64,000 nt of DNA from Haladaptatus sp. QDMS2 (GTDB taxonomy: Archaea > Halobacteriota > Halobacteria > Halobacteriales > Halococcaceae): positions 2,480,001 through 2,544,000 of the forward strand of contig NZ_CP119791.1 in NCBI RefSeq assembly GCF_029338295.1, read 5' to 3'. Within the stretch, counting starts at the first letter, position 1. Each line of letters starts with the position of its first letter. The translations under genes were made by a program, and so were the position numbers. The notes beneath the pieces were generated by a model. That model saw nothing but the letters and a program-made list of their open reading frames with translations, was not told the origin of the DNA and searched no databases. This document shows, piece after piece, positions 49,175 to 58,293 of the stretch.

Positions 49175-50677
49175 ATGGTATACGAATTCAAACTCCCCGA
49201 CGTCGGGGAAGGACTGACGGAAGCAGAAATCGTAAACTGGCTCGTCTCGGAGGGGGACGAAGTCACCGAAGATATGCCAGTCGCCGAGGCGGAAACTGAC
49301 AAAGCAGTCGTCGAAATTCCGTCGCCGGTCAACGGCACAGTAAAGGAAATTCTCGCCGAGGCAGGCGAGATGGTTCCAGTTGGCAACGTCATCATCACGT
49401 TCAATGTAGAGGGTGAGGAGCCAGCCGAGGAGGAGACAGAAGCAGCGGAACCAGCCGCCGAAGCTGAAGCGGAACCAGAAGCCGACAAGTCCGCCGCGAA
49501 CGGCGAGTCCTCGGCCAAGGGTGGCCGCATCTTCGCCGCGCCGAGCGCCCGCCGGCTCGCCCGGGAACTGGGCGTGGACATCGGGAGCGTCGCCGGGTCC
49601 GGCCCGAGCGGCCGCGTGACCGAACAGGACGTTCGAGCAGCCGCAGAAGGTGGCGACGACGGCGCACAAGCCGCCGCGGAGCCAGCCGCAGAATCCGATG
49701 CTGAGGAACCAGCGCCAGCACCCGAGACCACCGAATCGGCAGGCTCGGGTGGCACACAGCAGGCATCCGTCTCGATGCAGAAGGCGGACCGCGACCGGAC
49801 GCTCGCCGCGCCTGCGACGCGCAAACTTGCCGCTGACCTCGGCGTGGACCTGAACGCCGTGCCCGAGGTCGAACAGCGCGAGGGCCAGTCGTTCGTGACC
49901 GCAGACGCCGTCCAGCAGTTCGCCGAGGCGCAGACGGAAGCACAACAGGCCGACGTGGCGGCGCTCGGAACGACCTCGAAAGAGGACGAGCGCGTGCCGT
50001 ATCGCGGCATTCGACGCACCATCGGTCGGCAGATGGAGAAGTCGAAGTACACCGCCCCGCACGTCACCCACCACGACGAAATCGACGTGACGGAACTCGT
50101 CGAAACGCGCGCAGACCTCAAGGAGGAAGCCGAGAAGCGCGGCGTGAAACTCACCTACATGCCGTTCGTGATGAAGGCCGTCGTCGCCGGGCTAAAGGAG
50201 TTCCCGTACATGAACTCCATGCTCGACGATGACGCAGAGGAAATCGTCCTCAAGAAGGACTACAACATCGGTATCGCCGTCGCCACGGACGCCGGCCTCA
50301 TGGTGCCAGTCGTGAAAGGGGTAGACCAGAAGGGGATGCTCCAAATTTCGACGGACATGAACGAACTCGTCGGCAAAGCGCGTGACCGCTCCATCGAGCG
50401 CAGCGACATGCAGGGTGGCACGTTCACCATCACGAACTTCGGCGCGATTGGCGGCGAGTACGCGACGCCCATCATCAACGTTCCCGAAGTCGCCATCCTC
50501 GGGCTCGGCGCAATCAAGGAAAAGCCACGCGTCGTCGACGGCGAAGTCGTCCCACGGCACGTGATGACGATTTCGCTGTCGATCGACCACCGTATCATCG
50601 ACGGGGCAGTCGCGGCACAGTTTGCCAACACGGTGAAGAACTATCTCGAAAACCCCGCACTACTACTACTCGAATAA
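49175..50677 (+). CDS. pdhC: 2-oxoacid dehydrogenase E2 (dihydrolipoamide acyltransferase)
   Basis: The 500-residue protein has one lipoyl domain (1-80) with Lys43 in ETDKAVVEIPS, followed by Ala/Glu-rich linkers. Two peripheral-subunit-binding-like segments follow: FAAPSARRLARELGVDIGSV and the similar LAAPATRKLAADLGVDLNAV. The catalytic core ends with His472 and Asp476 in DHRIIDGA. Most E2 proteins have a single binding segment, so the duplication is notable. It transfers the acyl group to CoA. The ATG at 49175 follows the E1beta stop by 1 nt. Confidence 0.94.
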   Translation: MVYEFKLPDVGEGLTEAEIVNWLVSEGDEVTEDMPVAEAETDKAVVEIPSPVNGTVKEILAEAGEMVPVGNVIITFNVEGEEPAEEETEAAEPAAEAEAEPEADKSAANGESSAKGGRIFAAPSARRLARELGVDIGSVAGSGPSGRVTEQDVRAAAEGGDDGAQAAAEPAAESDAEEPAPAPETTESAGSGGTQQASVSMQKADRDRTLAAPATRKLAADLGVDLNAVPEVEQREGQSFVTADAVQQFAEAQTEAQQADVAALGTTSKEDERVPYRGIRRTIGRQMEKSKYTAPHVTHHDEIDVTELVETRADLKEEAEKRGVKLTYMPFVMKAVVAGLKEFPYMNSMLDDDAEEIVLKKDYNIGIAVATDAGLMVPVVKGVDQKGMLQISTDMNELVGKARDRSIERSDMQGGTFTITNFGAIGGEYATPIINVPEVAILGLGAIKEKPRVVDGEVVPRHVMTISLSIDHRIIDGAVAAQFANTVKNYLENPALLLLE

Positions 50678-52102
50678 ATGGTCGTTGGAGACATCGCAAC
50701 TGGAACGGACGTATTGGTAATCGGTGCGGGACCAGGCGGCTACGTCGCCGCCATCCGCGCCGGACAGCTCGGCTTAGACGTGACGATGGTCGAGAAGAAC
50801 GCCTACGGCGGGACCTGCCTGAACTACGGCTGTATCCCCTCGAAGGCGCTCATCTCGGCGACCGACGTCGCGCACAACGCCGCGAACGCAGAGGACATGG
50901 GCATTCACGCGGACCCCGTCGTCGATATGCAGGGCATGGTCGCCTGGAAAGACGGCGTCGTCGACCAGCTCACCGGCGGCGTCGAGAAGCTGATGAAAGC
51001 AAACGGCGTGAACCTGATGCAGGGCACCGCCGAGTTCGCCGGCGAGAACACCGTCCGCGTCGCCCACGGCGGCGAGGGACAGGGCTCTGAGTCCATCGAA
51101 TTCGACTCCTGTATCATCGCGACTGGCTCGCGGCCCTTCCAGATTCCGGGCTTCGAGTTCGACGGCGAACACGTGCTCAGTTCGCGCGAGGCACTCGCAC
51201 TCGACGAGATTCCGGAGAAACTCGTCGTGGTCGGCGCGGGCTACATCGGGATGGAACTTTCGACGGTATTCGCAAAACTCGGCACCGACGTGACAATCGT
51301 CGAAATGCTCGACGACGCCCTGCCCGGCTACGAGACAGACGTCGCTCGCGTGGTCAAGAAGAAGGCAGAAGCACTCGGCATCGAGTTCCACTTCGGCGAG
51401 GCCGCAAAGGAGTGGCGCGAGGAGGCAGACGGCATGACCGTCGTCACCGAGAACGAGGACGGCGAACAGTCCGAATTCAAGGCCGACAAGACGCTCGTCG
51501 CCGTCGGTCGTTCCCCGGTCACCGACACGCTCAACCTCGAAGCCGTCGGCCTCGAACCGAACGAGAAGGGCTTCCTCGAAACCGACGAGCAGTGTCGAAC
51601 CGACGTGGGCCACATCTACGCCATCGGCGACGTCGCTTGCGAGCCAATGCTCGCCCACAAGGCCTCGAAAGAGGGCCACGTCGCCGCCGAAGTCATCGCC
51701 GGCGAGCCATCGGCACTCGACTATCAGGCCATCCCCGCTGCCGTGTTCACCGACCCGGAGATTGGGACGGTCGGCATGACACAGGAGGAGGCGAGCGAAG
51801 CAGGCTTCGACGTGGCCGTCGGCAAGTTCCCGTTCACCGCGAGCGGGCGTGCCCTCTCGACGGGACACACCGACGGCTTCGTCCGCGTCGTCGCAGACGA
51901 GGAGTCCGGCTTCATCCTCGGCGCGCAAATCGTGGGCCCAGAGGCCTCCGAACTCATCGCCGAACTCGCCCTCGCCATCGAGATGGGCGCGACCATAGAA
52001 GACCTGACCGCGACGATTCACACCCACCCGACGCTCGCAGAAGCCGTGATGGAAGCCGCCGCCAACGCGAAAGGCGAGGCTATCCACACGCTGAACCGGT
52101 AA
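50678..52102 (+). CDS. lpdA: dihydrolipoyl dehydrogenase (E3)
   Basis: The 474-residue flavoprotein reoxidises dihydrolipoamide with NAD+. The redox disulfide is Cys47/Cys52 (GGTCLNYGCIPSKAL), the FAD motif is VIGAGPGGYVAAIRAGQ, the NAD motif is VVGAGYIGMELSTVF, and the His-Glu base is in IHTHPTLAEAVMEAA near the C-terminus. Its ATG follows the E2 stop directly. It may also serve the glycine cleavage system. Confidence 0.95.
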   Translation: MVVGDIATGTDVLVIGAGPGGYVAAIRAGQLGLDVTMVEKNAYGGTCLNYGCIPSKALISATDVAHNAANAEDMGIHADPVVDMQGMVAWKDGVVDQLTGGVEKLMKANGVNLMQGTAEFAGENTVRVAHGGEGQGSESIEFDSCIIATGSRPFQIPGFEFDGEHVLSSREALALDEIPEKLVVVGAGYIGMELSTVFAKLGTDVTIVEMLDDALPGYETDVARVVKKKAEALGIEFHFGEAAKEWREEADGMTVVTENEDGEQSEFKADKTLVAVGRSPVTDTLNLEAVGLEPNEKGFLETDEQCRTDVGHIYAIGDVACEPMLAHKASKEGHVAAEVIAGEPSALDYQAIPAAVFTDPEIGTVGMTQEEASEAGFDVAVGKFPFTASGRALSTGHTDGFVRVVADEESGFILGAQIVGPEASELIAELALAIEMGATIEDLTATIHTHPTLAEAVMEAAANAKGEAIHTLNR

Positions 52103-52166
52103 CGCTCGGGTCGCTTTTTACACGCTGTGACGACATTTTTGCTGACTGGGGACCTACAGGTCTAGT

Positions 52167-52373
52167 ATGGTCGAATCGGTCTGGCTGCGACGGGGCGTCA
52201 GCATCGTCGTCGGCGTGCTCGTCGGATTTGTCGTCGGCGTCGCCGTAACCGCGTGGCTCGAAGCGGTCGTCTGGCCGTCGCTGTTCGTCGGTATTCCGGC
52301 GGCAGTCGTCACCAGCATCGTCGTGGGGGCGGTGGTCTACGCCGTCCTTTCGAGGCGGACGGCGCGAGTGTAG
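52167..52373 (+). CDS. small membrane protein, 68 aa
   Basis: The 68-residue protein consists of two hydrophobic helices (about 10-31 and 38-61) with a Trp-rich connection (AWLEAVVWPSLF) and a basic C-terminal tail. No family is recognised. It stands between the E3 and Hsp20 genes. GACGACATTTTTGC upstream holds a possible T-rich promoter element. Confidence 0.6.
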   Translation: MVESVWLRRGVSIVVGVLVGFVVGVAVTAWLEAVVWPSLFVGIPAAVVTSIVVGAVVYAVLSRRTARV

Positions 52374-52477
52374 CGCGGAGCGAAAGGTTCGCGATGGCGA
52401 CAGACGCGCACCAGCGTTAAATCCCAGTCTGACGTATGTTGTACCCGAGGGTCTCGGGGTAGACCCAGTGGTTTCCA

Positions 52478-52903
52478 ATGGCAATGCGAAAATACAACCC
52501 GTTCGACGAGCTCGAAGAGATGTTCGACCGCATGAGCCGCCAGTTCGAGGACATGCCTCGACGCGGCATGATGGGCATGTCCCAGATCATGGTGGACGTA
52601 GAGGAGCGCGACGAGGACTTCGTCCTCACCGCGGACCTGCCCGGCTTCACTCGCGAGGACATCCACCTCTCGGTGCTCGGTGACCGCGTCACCATCAAAG
52701 CCGAACACGAGGAATCGATGGACGAAGAAGACACGAACTACGTTCGCAAAGAGCGACGCCACCGCACGGTTCGCCGCTCGCTGCACCTTCCAGAGGACGT
52801 GGACGGCGACAAGGCCAAAGCGTCCTACAAGAACGGCGTCCTCTCGGTGACGCTGCCGAAGATGGAAGGCACGTCGAAGGGCAAGCAGATTAACATCGAC
52901 TGA
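52478..52903 (+). CDS. Hsp20/alpha-crystallin family chaperone
   Basis: The 141-residue small heat-shock protein has a short N-terminal arm (FDELEEMFDRMSRQFEDMPR) and the alpha-crystallin domain from about 38 (IMVDVEERDEDFVLTADLPG) with A-x-Y-K-N-G-V-L (KASYKNGVLSVTLPK) at the end. It forms oligomers that hold unfolding proteins. TTAAAT at 52417-52422 suggests a start near 52447, and the leader begins with a CCCGAG/CTCGGG hairpin (52444-52458) that might respond to temperature, which is speculation. Confidence 0.92.
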   Translation: MAMRKYNPFDELEEMFDRMSRQFEDMPRRGMMGMSQIMVDVEERDEDFVLTADLPGFTREDIHLSVLGDRVTIKAEHEESMDEEDTNYVRKERRHRTVRRSLHLPEDVDGDKAKASYKNGVLSVTLPKMEGTSKGKQINID

Positions 52904-52908
52904 GTCGG

Positions 52909-52935
52909 TTTTTGCTCGTGGGACCCCCAGGTCCC
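52909..52935 (+). terminator. U-run and hairpin after the hsp20 gene
   Basis: TTTTT at 52909-52913 follows the stop codon closely, and a GGGACC/GGTCCC hairpin (52920-52935) lies just beyond. U-runs are the archaeal termination signal. The hairpin also lies in the leuS upstream region. Confidence 0.35.
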
Positions 52936-53006
52936 GCGAGGCTATCAGACACCTGCGAGCGTCAGGTATGGGAGTTCTTTTACCTTCGCCACCTGAAGCA
53001 CAGTAC

Positions 53007-55835
53007 ATGGATTACGACCCCCGCACAGTCGAGGGGAAGTGGCGCGAGCAGTGGGCCGAGGCGGGCCTGTACGAAGCCACCCCTGACGACCGAGAGGAGG
53101 CGACGTTCATCACGGTGCCGTATCCGTATCCGAGCGGCGGGATGCACATCGGACACGCCCGGACCTACACCGTCCCGGACGTGTACGCCCGGTTCCGACG
53201 CCAGCAGGGCGACAACGTGCTGTTCCCCATCGCGTGGCACGTCACGGGCACGCCCATCATCGGTGCCGTCGAGCGGTTGAAGAAGGGCGAGGAGAAGCAA
53301 CTGTCCGTCCTACGCGACACCTACAACGTCCCCGAGGAGACGTTGAAAGATTTGGAGACGCCGATGGGCTTTGCCCGCTACTTCATCGAAGAGCACTACA
53401 AGAAGAACATGAAGGCACTCGGCCTGTCGGTCGACTGGCGTCGTGAGTTCACGACGAACGACGAGCGCTACTCGAAGTTCATCACCTGGCAGTACGAGAC
53501 GCTGCGCGAGCGCGGCCTGCTGGAGAAGGGCCTGCACCCGGTCAAGTTCTGTACGAACGAGATGAACCCGGTGACGACTCACGACCTGCTAGAGGGCGAA
53601 AACGCCGAGTTCCAGGAGTACACGCTGGTCAAGTTCGAGCAGGGCGATACCGTCCTGCCGATGGCGACGCTGCGTCCGGAGACGGTGTACGGCGTCACGA
53701 ACGCTTACGTCCAGCCAGACGGCGAGTACCGTCGGGCGACGGTCGACGGCGAGGAGTGGGTCGTCTCCGCCGAGGCTGTCGAGAAGCTGCGCTTACAGGA
53801 GCGCGACGTAGAGGTCGTCGAAGAGCTGACGGGCGAGGACCTGGTCGGAACGCGCGTCACGAACCCCGTGACCGACGAGGACGTGCTCATCCTGCCCGCC
53901 GACTTCGTGGACACGGACAACGCGACGGGCGTCGTCATGTCCGTGCCGGCTCACAGCCCGGACGACTGGGTGGCGCTAGCGGAGGCGAAAGCCGACACAG
54001 AACGCATGGAAGCGTTCGGCATCGACCCCGCGGAAGTGCAGGCAATCGAGCCACGCGCAATCCTGACCGTCGAAGATTACGGCGAGTTCCCGGCGAAGGA
54101 CGCCGTCGAAGCTCACGGTATCACGTCTCCGGACGACCCGGCACTGGAAAAGGCCACCAAGGAGGTCTACAACCGCGAGTTCCACGCCGGGAAGCTGAAC
54201 GACATGTACGGTGAGTACGCCGGCGAAATCGTCGAACACGTCCGCGAGGACCTGAAGGCCGACTACCAGAGTCGTGGGGCCTTCGACGCGATGTACGAGT
54301 TCTCAGAGGAGGTTATCTGTCGTTGTGGCGGCGAAGTCGAAGTCGCGAAACAGGACACGTGGTTCCTGCGCTACAACGACGAAGACTGGAAGCAAAAGAC
54401 CAAGGAGACCATCGCGAATCTGGACGCGATTCCGGAGAGCACCCGCGAGCAGTACCTGCACACGGTCGATTGGCTGAACGAGTGGCCGTGTATCCGCAAT
54501 TACGGACTGGGAACCCGCCTGCCGTGGGACAAAGACTTCGTCATCGAGCCGCTGTCGGACTCGACCATCTACATGGCGTACTACACCATCGCCCATCGCA
54601 TCGATGACGTGCCGACGGAGGACCTCACGCCCGAGTTCTTCGACACGCTATTGCTGGGTGAAGGTGACGACGAGACGGCACTCGACCTGCGCGAAGAGTG
54701 GGACTATTGGTACCCGGTGGACTACCGCTGTTCGGGCAACGACCTGATTTCGAACCACCTGACGTTCTACCTGTTCCACCACGCAGAGCTGTTCGAGCCG
54801 CCAAAACAGCCACAGGGCATCACCATCATGGGGATGGGCCTGCTCGAAGGCGACAAGATGTCCTCATCGAAGGGGCACGTCGTCCTGCCAGCAGACGCCA
54901 TCGAGAAGTACGGCGCGGACACCGTCCGCCTGTTCTTGCTGAACTCAGCCGAACCGTGGCAGGACTACGACTGGCGAGCAGACCAGGTGGAGTCCACCCG
55001 CAACCAGTTAGACCGCTTCTGGTCTCGCGCCCAGGACATCATCGAGGGCGACGAAGGCGAGAAAGACCTGAAGCACATCGACACGTGGCTGCTGGCGAAA
55101 CTGCAGGACACCATCCAGACGACGACCGACGCCCTCTCGAACTTCGAGACGCGAACGGCGAGTCAGGCAGCGTTCTACAGCTTCGAAGAGAGTCTACGCT
55201 GGTATCGCCGCCGCGCCGACTTAGACCGGCCGGGCGCGAAGTGGACGCTGCGCAAGGTGCTGGAGACGCGCCTGCGCTTGCTGGCTCCCATCATTCCGTT
55301 CGCGACGAACGAACTGCACGAGCAACTGACCGGGAAGTCGGTCGAGGAGTCGCCGTGGCCCGAGGTCGAAGCCGAGTTCGTGAGCACGGAGACGGAAGTG
55401 CGCGAACAGTTGGTCGAGCGTCTGACCGACGACATCCAGGACATCATCAACGTCACCGACTCCAGCCCGGAGACGATTCGCATCTACACCGCCGCAGACT
55501 GGAAGTACACCGTCTTCGACACCGTCGTCGAAACCGGCACGAACGTCGGACAGGTGATGGGCACAGTTATGCAGAACGAGGAACTGCGCGAGAAAGGCAA
55601 CCAGGTGAACGACCTGGTCCAGAGCCTCGTCGAGGTCGTCCGCGGGCGCGACGACGACGTCCTCGACGCGATGGCTGAACTGGACGAGACGGACGTCTAC
55701 GAGGACGCCGCCCGCTTCTTCAGCGCGGAGTTCGACGCGAACATCGAGATCTACCGCGAGGGCGAAGCCGCCGTCGACCCCGCAGACAAGGCTCGCCTCG
55801 CAGAGCCATTCCGGCCAGCGATTCACCTAGAATAA
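53007..55835 (+). CDS. leuS: leucine-tRNA ligase
   Basis: The 942-residue class I synthetase has HIGH at 47-50 (GGMHIGHARTY) and KMSSSK near 618 (GDKMSSSKGHVVLP). The CP1 editing domain is inserted between residues about 220 and 420. A C-terminal region typical of archaeal/eukaryotic LeuRS follows the anticodon-binding helices. ATG 53007 was chosen over 52968 because CTTTTACC is centred 27 nt upstream, and the extra 13 residues are not typical of the family. Confidence 0.95.
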   Translation: MDYDPRTVEGKWREQWAEAGLYEATPDDREEATFITVPYPYPSGGMHIGHARTYTVPDVYARFRRQQGDNVLFPIAWHVTGTPIIGAVERLKKGEEKQLSVLRDTYNVPEETLKDLETPMGFARYFIEEHYKKNMKALGLSVDWRREFTTNDERYSKFITWQYETLRERGLLEKGLHPVKFCTNEMNPVTTHDLLEGENAEFQEYTLVKFEQGDTVLPMATLRPETVYGVTNAYVQPDGEYRRATVDGEEWVVSAEAVEKLRLQERDVEVVEELTGEDLVGTRVTNPVTDEDVLILPADFVDTDNATGVVMSVPAHSPDDWVALAEAKADTERMEAFGIDPAEVQAIEPRAILTVEDYGEFPAKDAVEAHGITSPDDPALEKATKEVYNREFHAGKLNDMYGEYAGEIVEHVREDLKADYQSRGAFDAMYEFSEEVICRCGGEVEVAKQDTWFLRYNDEDWKQKTKETIANLDAIPESTREQYLHTVDWLNEWPCIRNYGLGTRLPWDKDFVIEPLSDSTIYMAYYTIAHRIDDVPTEDLTPEFFDTLLLGEGDDETALDLREEWDYWYPVDYRCSGNDLISNHLTFYLFHHAELFEPPKQPQGITIMGMGLLEGDKMSSSKGHVVLPADAIEKYGADTVRLFLLNSAEPWQDYDWRADQVESTRNQLDRFWSRAQDIIEGDEGEKDLKHIDTWLLAKLQDTIQTTTDALSNFETRTASQAAFYSFEESLRWYRRRADLDRPGAKWTLRKVLETRLRLLAPIIPFATNELHEQLTGKSVEESPWPEVEAEFVSTETEVREQLVERLTDDIQDIINVTDSSPETIRIYTAADWKYTVFDTVVETGTNVGQVMGTVMQNEELREKGNQVNDLVQSLVEVVRGRDDDVLDAMAELDETDVYEDAARFFSAEFDANIEIYREGEAAVDPADKARLAEPFRPAIHLE

Positions 55836-55910
55836 GCCGGCAAGCAGAGATACGCCGGAAATCCAGACGATAGGCGCGATTTCATTCTTTTACAGCGCGA
55901 TTAGTAGGGC

Positions 55911-56213
55911 ATGAGTGATAGCGAAACCGCACAACAAGAGACCCCGGTCCTTTCAGACGACCTCAAATCGGTCTACCGCACCGTGACCGAACCGATGGGA
56001 ATGCACGGAAACAACGAGATGAGCTTGCTCGGCCTCATCTGGTTCGGGCTGCTCGTGGTCCTCCTCATTCCGCTCGCGCCGTTTATCGCCCTCGTCTGGG
56101 TGATTGGCTACCTGCGCGAGCGACTGCTCTCGACAGAGGAAGTTGACCTGCAGGTCCGCGACCAGATTCGAGCGAGAGAACGAGCGCGCAGACGGCAGGG
56201 CCGCCCGGGCTAA
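55911..56213 (+). CDS. membrane protein of unknown function, 100 aa
   Basis: The 100-residue protein has a soluble N-terminus (1-40), one strong hydrophobic stretch (about 43-69, LGLIWFGLLVVLLIPLAPFI and beyond) and an Arg/Glu-rich C-terminal tail that could form a coiled coil (DQIRARERARRRQ). It is similar in outline to small haloarchaeal membrane proteins of unknown role. CTTTTACAG upstream may be its promoter. Confidence 0.7.
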   Translation: MSDSETAQQETPVLSDDLKSVYRTVTEPMGMHGNNEMSLLGLIWFGLLVVLLIPLAPFIALVWVIGYLRERLLSTEEVDLQVRDQIRARERARRRQGRPG

Positions 56214-56219
56214 TCGCGG

Positions 56220-57215
56220 TTATCGAAGCGACGTGCCGATGAGGTCGAACGGATAGCCGTTGTTGTTCTCGTCTGCGTGTTCGTAGACGACGTGTGCGGC
56301 GGCGACGTCCTGAATCGCGAGGCCCGTGGAGTCGAAGACGGTGAGGCCGTCTGCGTCAGTGCGGCCTTCCTTTTTGCCGACGACGATTTCGCCAATCTGG
56401 CCGTAGATGTCCTCGTCCGTGAGGACGCCCTCGTGGAACGGGACATTGATTTCGCCCGAGTGGGTCGTCTGGTCGTAGTCGTCGATGACGAGTTTCGAGT
56501 CGAGCAGAATCTCGTCTGCGAGTTCGTGTTTTCCTTCTGCGTCCGCACCCATCGCGTTGATGTGGGTGTGCTCGCCAACAGCTTCGCGGGAAACGATTGG
56601 GGATTCGACGGGCGTGACCGTCGAGAGAATGTCACACTTCGCGGCCTCCTCGATGGAGCCTGCGCGAACGTCGAAGCGGTCGTCGAAGGCGTCGATGAAG
56701 TCGGCGACGGCTTCTTCGTCTAAGTCCGAGATGATGACCGTCTCGATGTCGCGAATCTCGCTGATGGCTTCGAGTTGCGTGTACGACTGGACGCCCGCGC
56801 CGACGAGGCCCATGGAGGTCGCGTCTTCGACGGCGAGGTGGTCGGTGGCGACGGCGGCGGCCGCGCCCGTGCGCTTCATCGTGAGTTCCGTCCCGTCCAT
56901 GATGGCGAGCGGGAAGGCGTTCTCCGGGTCCGAGTAGACCATCGTGCCCATGACCGTCGGCAGGCCGAACTTGTCGCGGTTGTCCGGGTGGACGTTGACC
57001 CACTTGATGCCGGCTGCGTCCCAGCCGTCTGCCTTGATGTAGGCGGGCATCGACCGGAAGTCACCGTTGTACTGTGGCAGGTCGATGTAGGACTTCGCGG
57101 GCATCTGCGCGTCGCCGCGCTCGTAGGCCGCGAAGGCATCCTCGATGGCCTGGATGAGTTCCGACATCTGCGTGTTTTCGTCGACTGCCTCCCGATTGAG
57201 CAGCAAGGTTTCCAT
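56220..57215 (-). CDS. ornithine cyclodeaminase/alanine dehydrogenase family
   Basis: The 331-residue protein of the mu-crystallin fold has the substrate-binding Lys in GIKWVNVHPDN, the NAD loop GLVGAGVQSYTQLEAISE near residue 135, and PVESPIVSREAV in the domain interface. Archaeal members include the Archaeoglobus alanine dehydrogenase, so alanine dehydrogenase (alanine to pyruvate) is favoured over ornithine cyclodeaminase. The choice needs activity data. It stands alone, facing the lipoprotein operon across a 131-nt gap. Confidence 0.88.
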   Translation of the reverse strand: METLLLNREAVDENTQMSELIQAIEDAFAAYERGDAQMPAKSYIDLPQYNGDFRSMPAYIKADGWDAAGIKWVNVHPDNRDKFGLPTVMGTMVYSDPENAFPLAIMDGTELTMKRTGAAAAVATDHLAVEDATSMGLVGAGVQSYTQLEAISEIRDIETVIISDLDEEAVADFIDAFDDRFDVRAGSIEEAAKCDILSTVTPVESPIVSREAVGEHTHINAMGADAEGKHELADEILLDSKLVIDDYDQTTHSGEINVPFHEGVLTDEDIYGQIGEIVVGKKEGRTDADGLTVFDSTGLAIQDVAAAHVVYEHADENNNGYPFDLIGTSLR

Positions 57216-57346
57216 GGAGGCGATTTTTGCGCCCGGAACTTAGTTCCATCTTTCCGCGTTTCCCACAGAGAACGCAGGAAACGTCCAGATTCACCTTCGC
57301 AGATTGACCAAAAAGCCTATTCCGGGGGGTCGAATCGTTTCAGGTA

Positions 57347-58285
57347 ATGCACAGGTCCTCCCTCGTAAGTATCCTCTGTGGACTGCTGGTCGTCACCGCC
57401 GGGTGTACCGGTTTGACGGGCAGTGAGCCAACACAGGATGTCTCTACGACGCCCGCCGACGTGCCAGCAGAAGACCACGCAGCAATGTCGTGCAACGTAA
57501 TGGAAGGTGCCGAATCTTCGAACGACGTCTCTTCGAAACCCGCCGACGCACCAGCAGACAACGCATCGTATCCCCCAGGCGTCTCTGAACAGGGCGTCGA
57601 AGATAGTTGGGCGCTGGTCAAATCCCATCTACACGCTGCCCCAAATGGGTCGTTCGAACTGACCGCTAGTCACAAAGAAGTGAAACGCGATGACTACGGG
57701 AGTTCAGTCAAACACTGGTCCCAACACGTGACCGCAAACACGACCAACGGGAGGTTTCTCCTGAATCGAACCAATGTTCGGAACAACAAAACAGTTCAGT
57801 GGACGACGTATCAAAATCAGACGAAACTGTTCTGGCTCTCGACCAGCGAAAACAAGACACTGTGTCACGTACTTCCCGCGGACTCCAATCTCACGGTTGG
57901 TGGGTTCGTCGATAACGAGGAGTTCTCGATAATCTCGCAAGCCGGAGATTGGAACGTCACCCGCATCGAAGGGACTGAAGACCAGTTCCGCCTCCAGTCG
58001 AACTCGTTCAAAGAGGACTCGTGGTTAAAAGACCCAAACTCGTCAGTTTCAGCGTCGAATCTCACCATCGACATGGTCGTGCGGTCCGACGGGACGATTC
58101 TCGAATATCGCTACTCAGTAGAGAAGTCGAGACCAGAATTCGGAGAGACAACTCGAATTACCACTGAGTACGAGCTTTCCAACCTCGGCGAACCCGTCTC
58201 CATCGAGGAACCCGACTGGGTTTCTGAGGTGAACGTAACGAGTGAGCAAACAACCGACGGACAGGCGACTACTGCGTCGAGTTGA
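57347..58285 (+). CDS. lipoprotein of a five-gene paralogous array, first member (1 domain)
   Basis: The 312-residue lipoprotein has a signal peptide ending at Cys20 (TAGC lipobox), a Thr/Pro/Ala-rich linker and one copy of the array's domain, which opens with YPPGVSEQGVED and closes with LGEPVSIEEPDWVSE. Several Asn-X-Ser/Thr sites are present. The mean hydrophobicity is low, as for an external globular domain. The fold is unknown to me. A LolA/LppX-type lipid-binding fold is one possibility. This and the next genes resemble the haloarchaeal DUF7537 lipoproteins, not verified. Confidence 0.75.
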   Translation: MHRSSLVSILCGLLVVTAGCTGLTGSEPTQDVSTTPADVPAEDHAAMSCNVMEGAESSNDVSSKPADAPADNASYPPGVSEQGVEDSWALVKSHLHAAPNGSFELTASHKEVKRDDYGSSVKHWSQHVTANTTNGRFLLNRTNVRNNKTVQWTTYQNQTKLFWLSTSENKTLCHVLPADSNLTVGGFVDNEEFSIISQAGDWNVTRIEGTEDQFRLQSNSFKEDSWLKDPNSSVSASNLTIDMVVRSDGTILEYRYSVEKSRPEFGETTRITTEYELSNLGEPVSIEEPDWVSEVNVTSEQTTDGQATTASS

Positions 58286-58293
58286 GAACGGTA

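Noticed and set aside
52436-52462. eight-codon ORF in the hsp20 leader
   Set aside because: It is not at leaderless distance from the TATA-like element, does not overlap the hsp20 start and coincides with a hairpin. Chance is the simplest explanation.
52968-53006. N-terminal extension of leucine-tRNA ligase (start at 52968)
   Set aside because: A TATA-like element is centred 27 nt before the ATG at 53007, and the extension overlaps that element. The extra 13 residues are not typical of the family, although the Leu-Leu in it briefly suggested a leader peptide. It is in frame with leuS, so it cannot be a separate leader.
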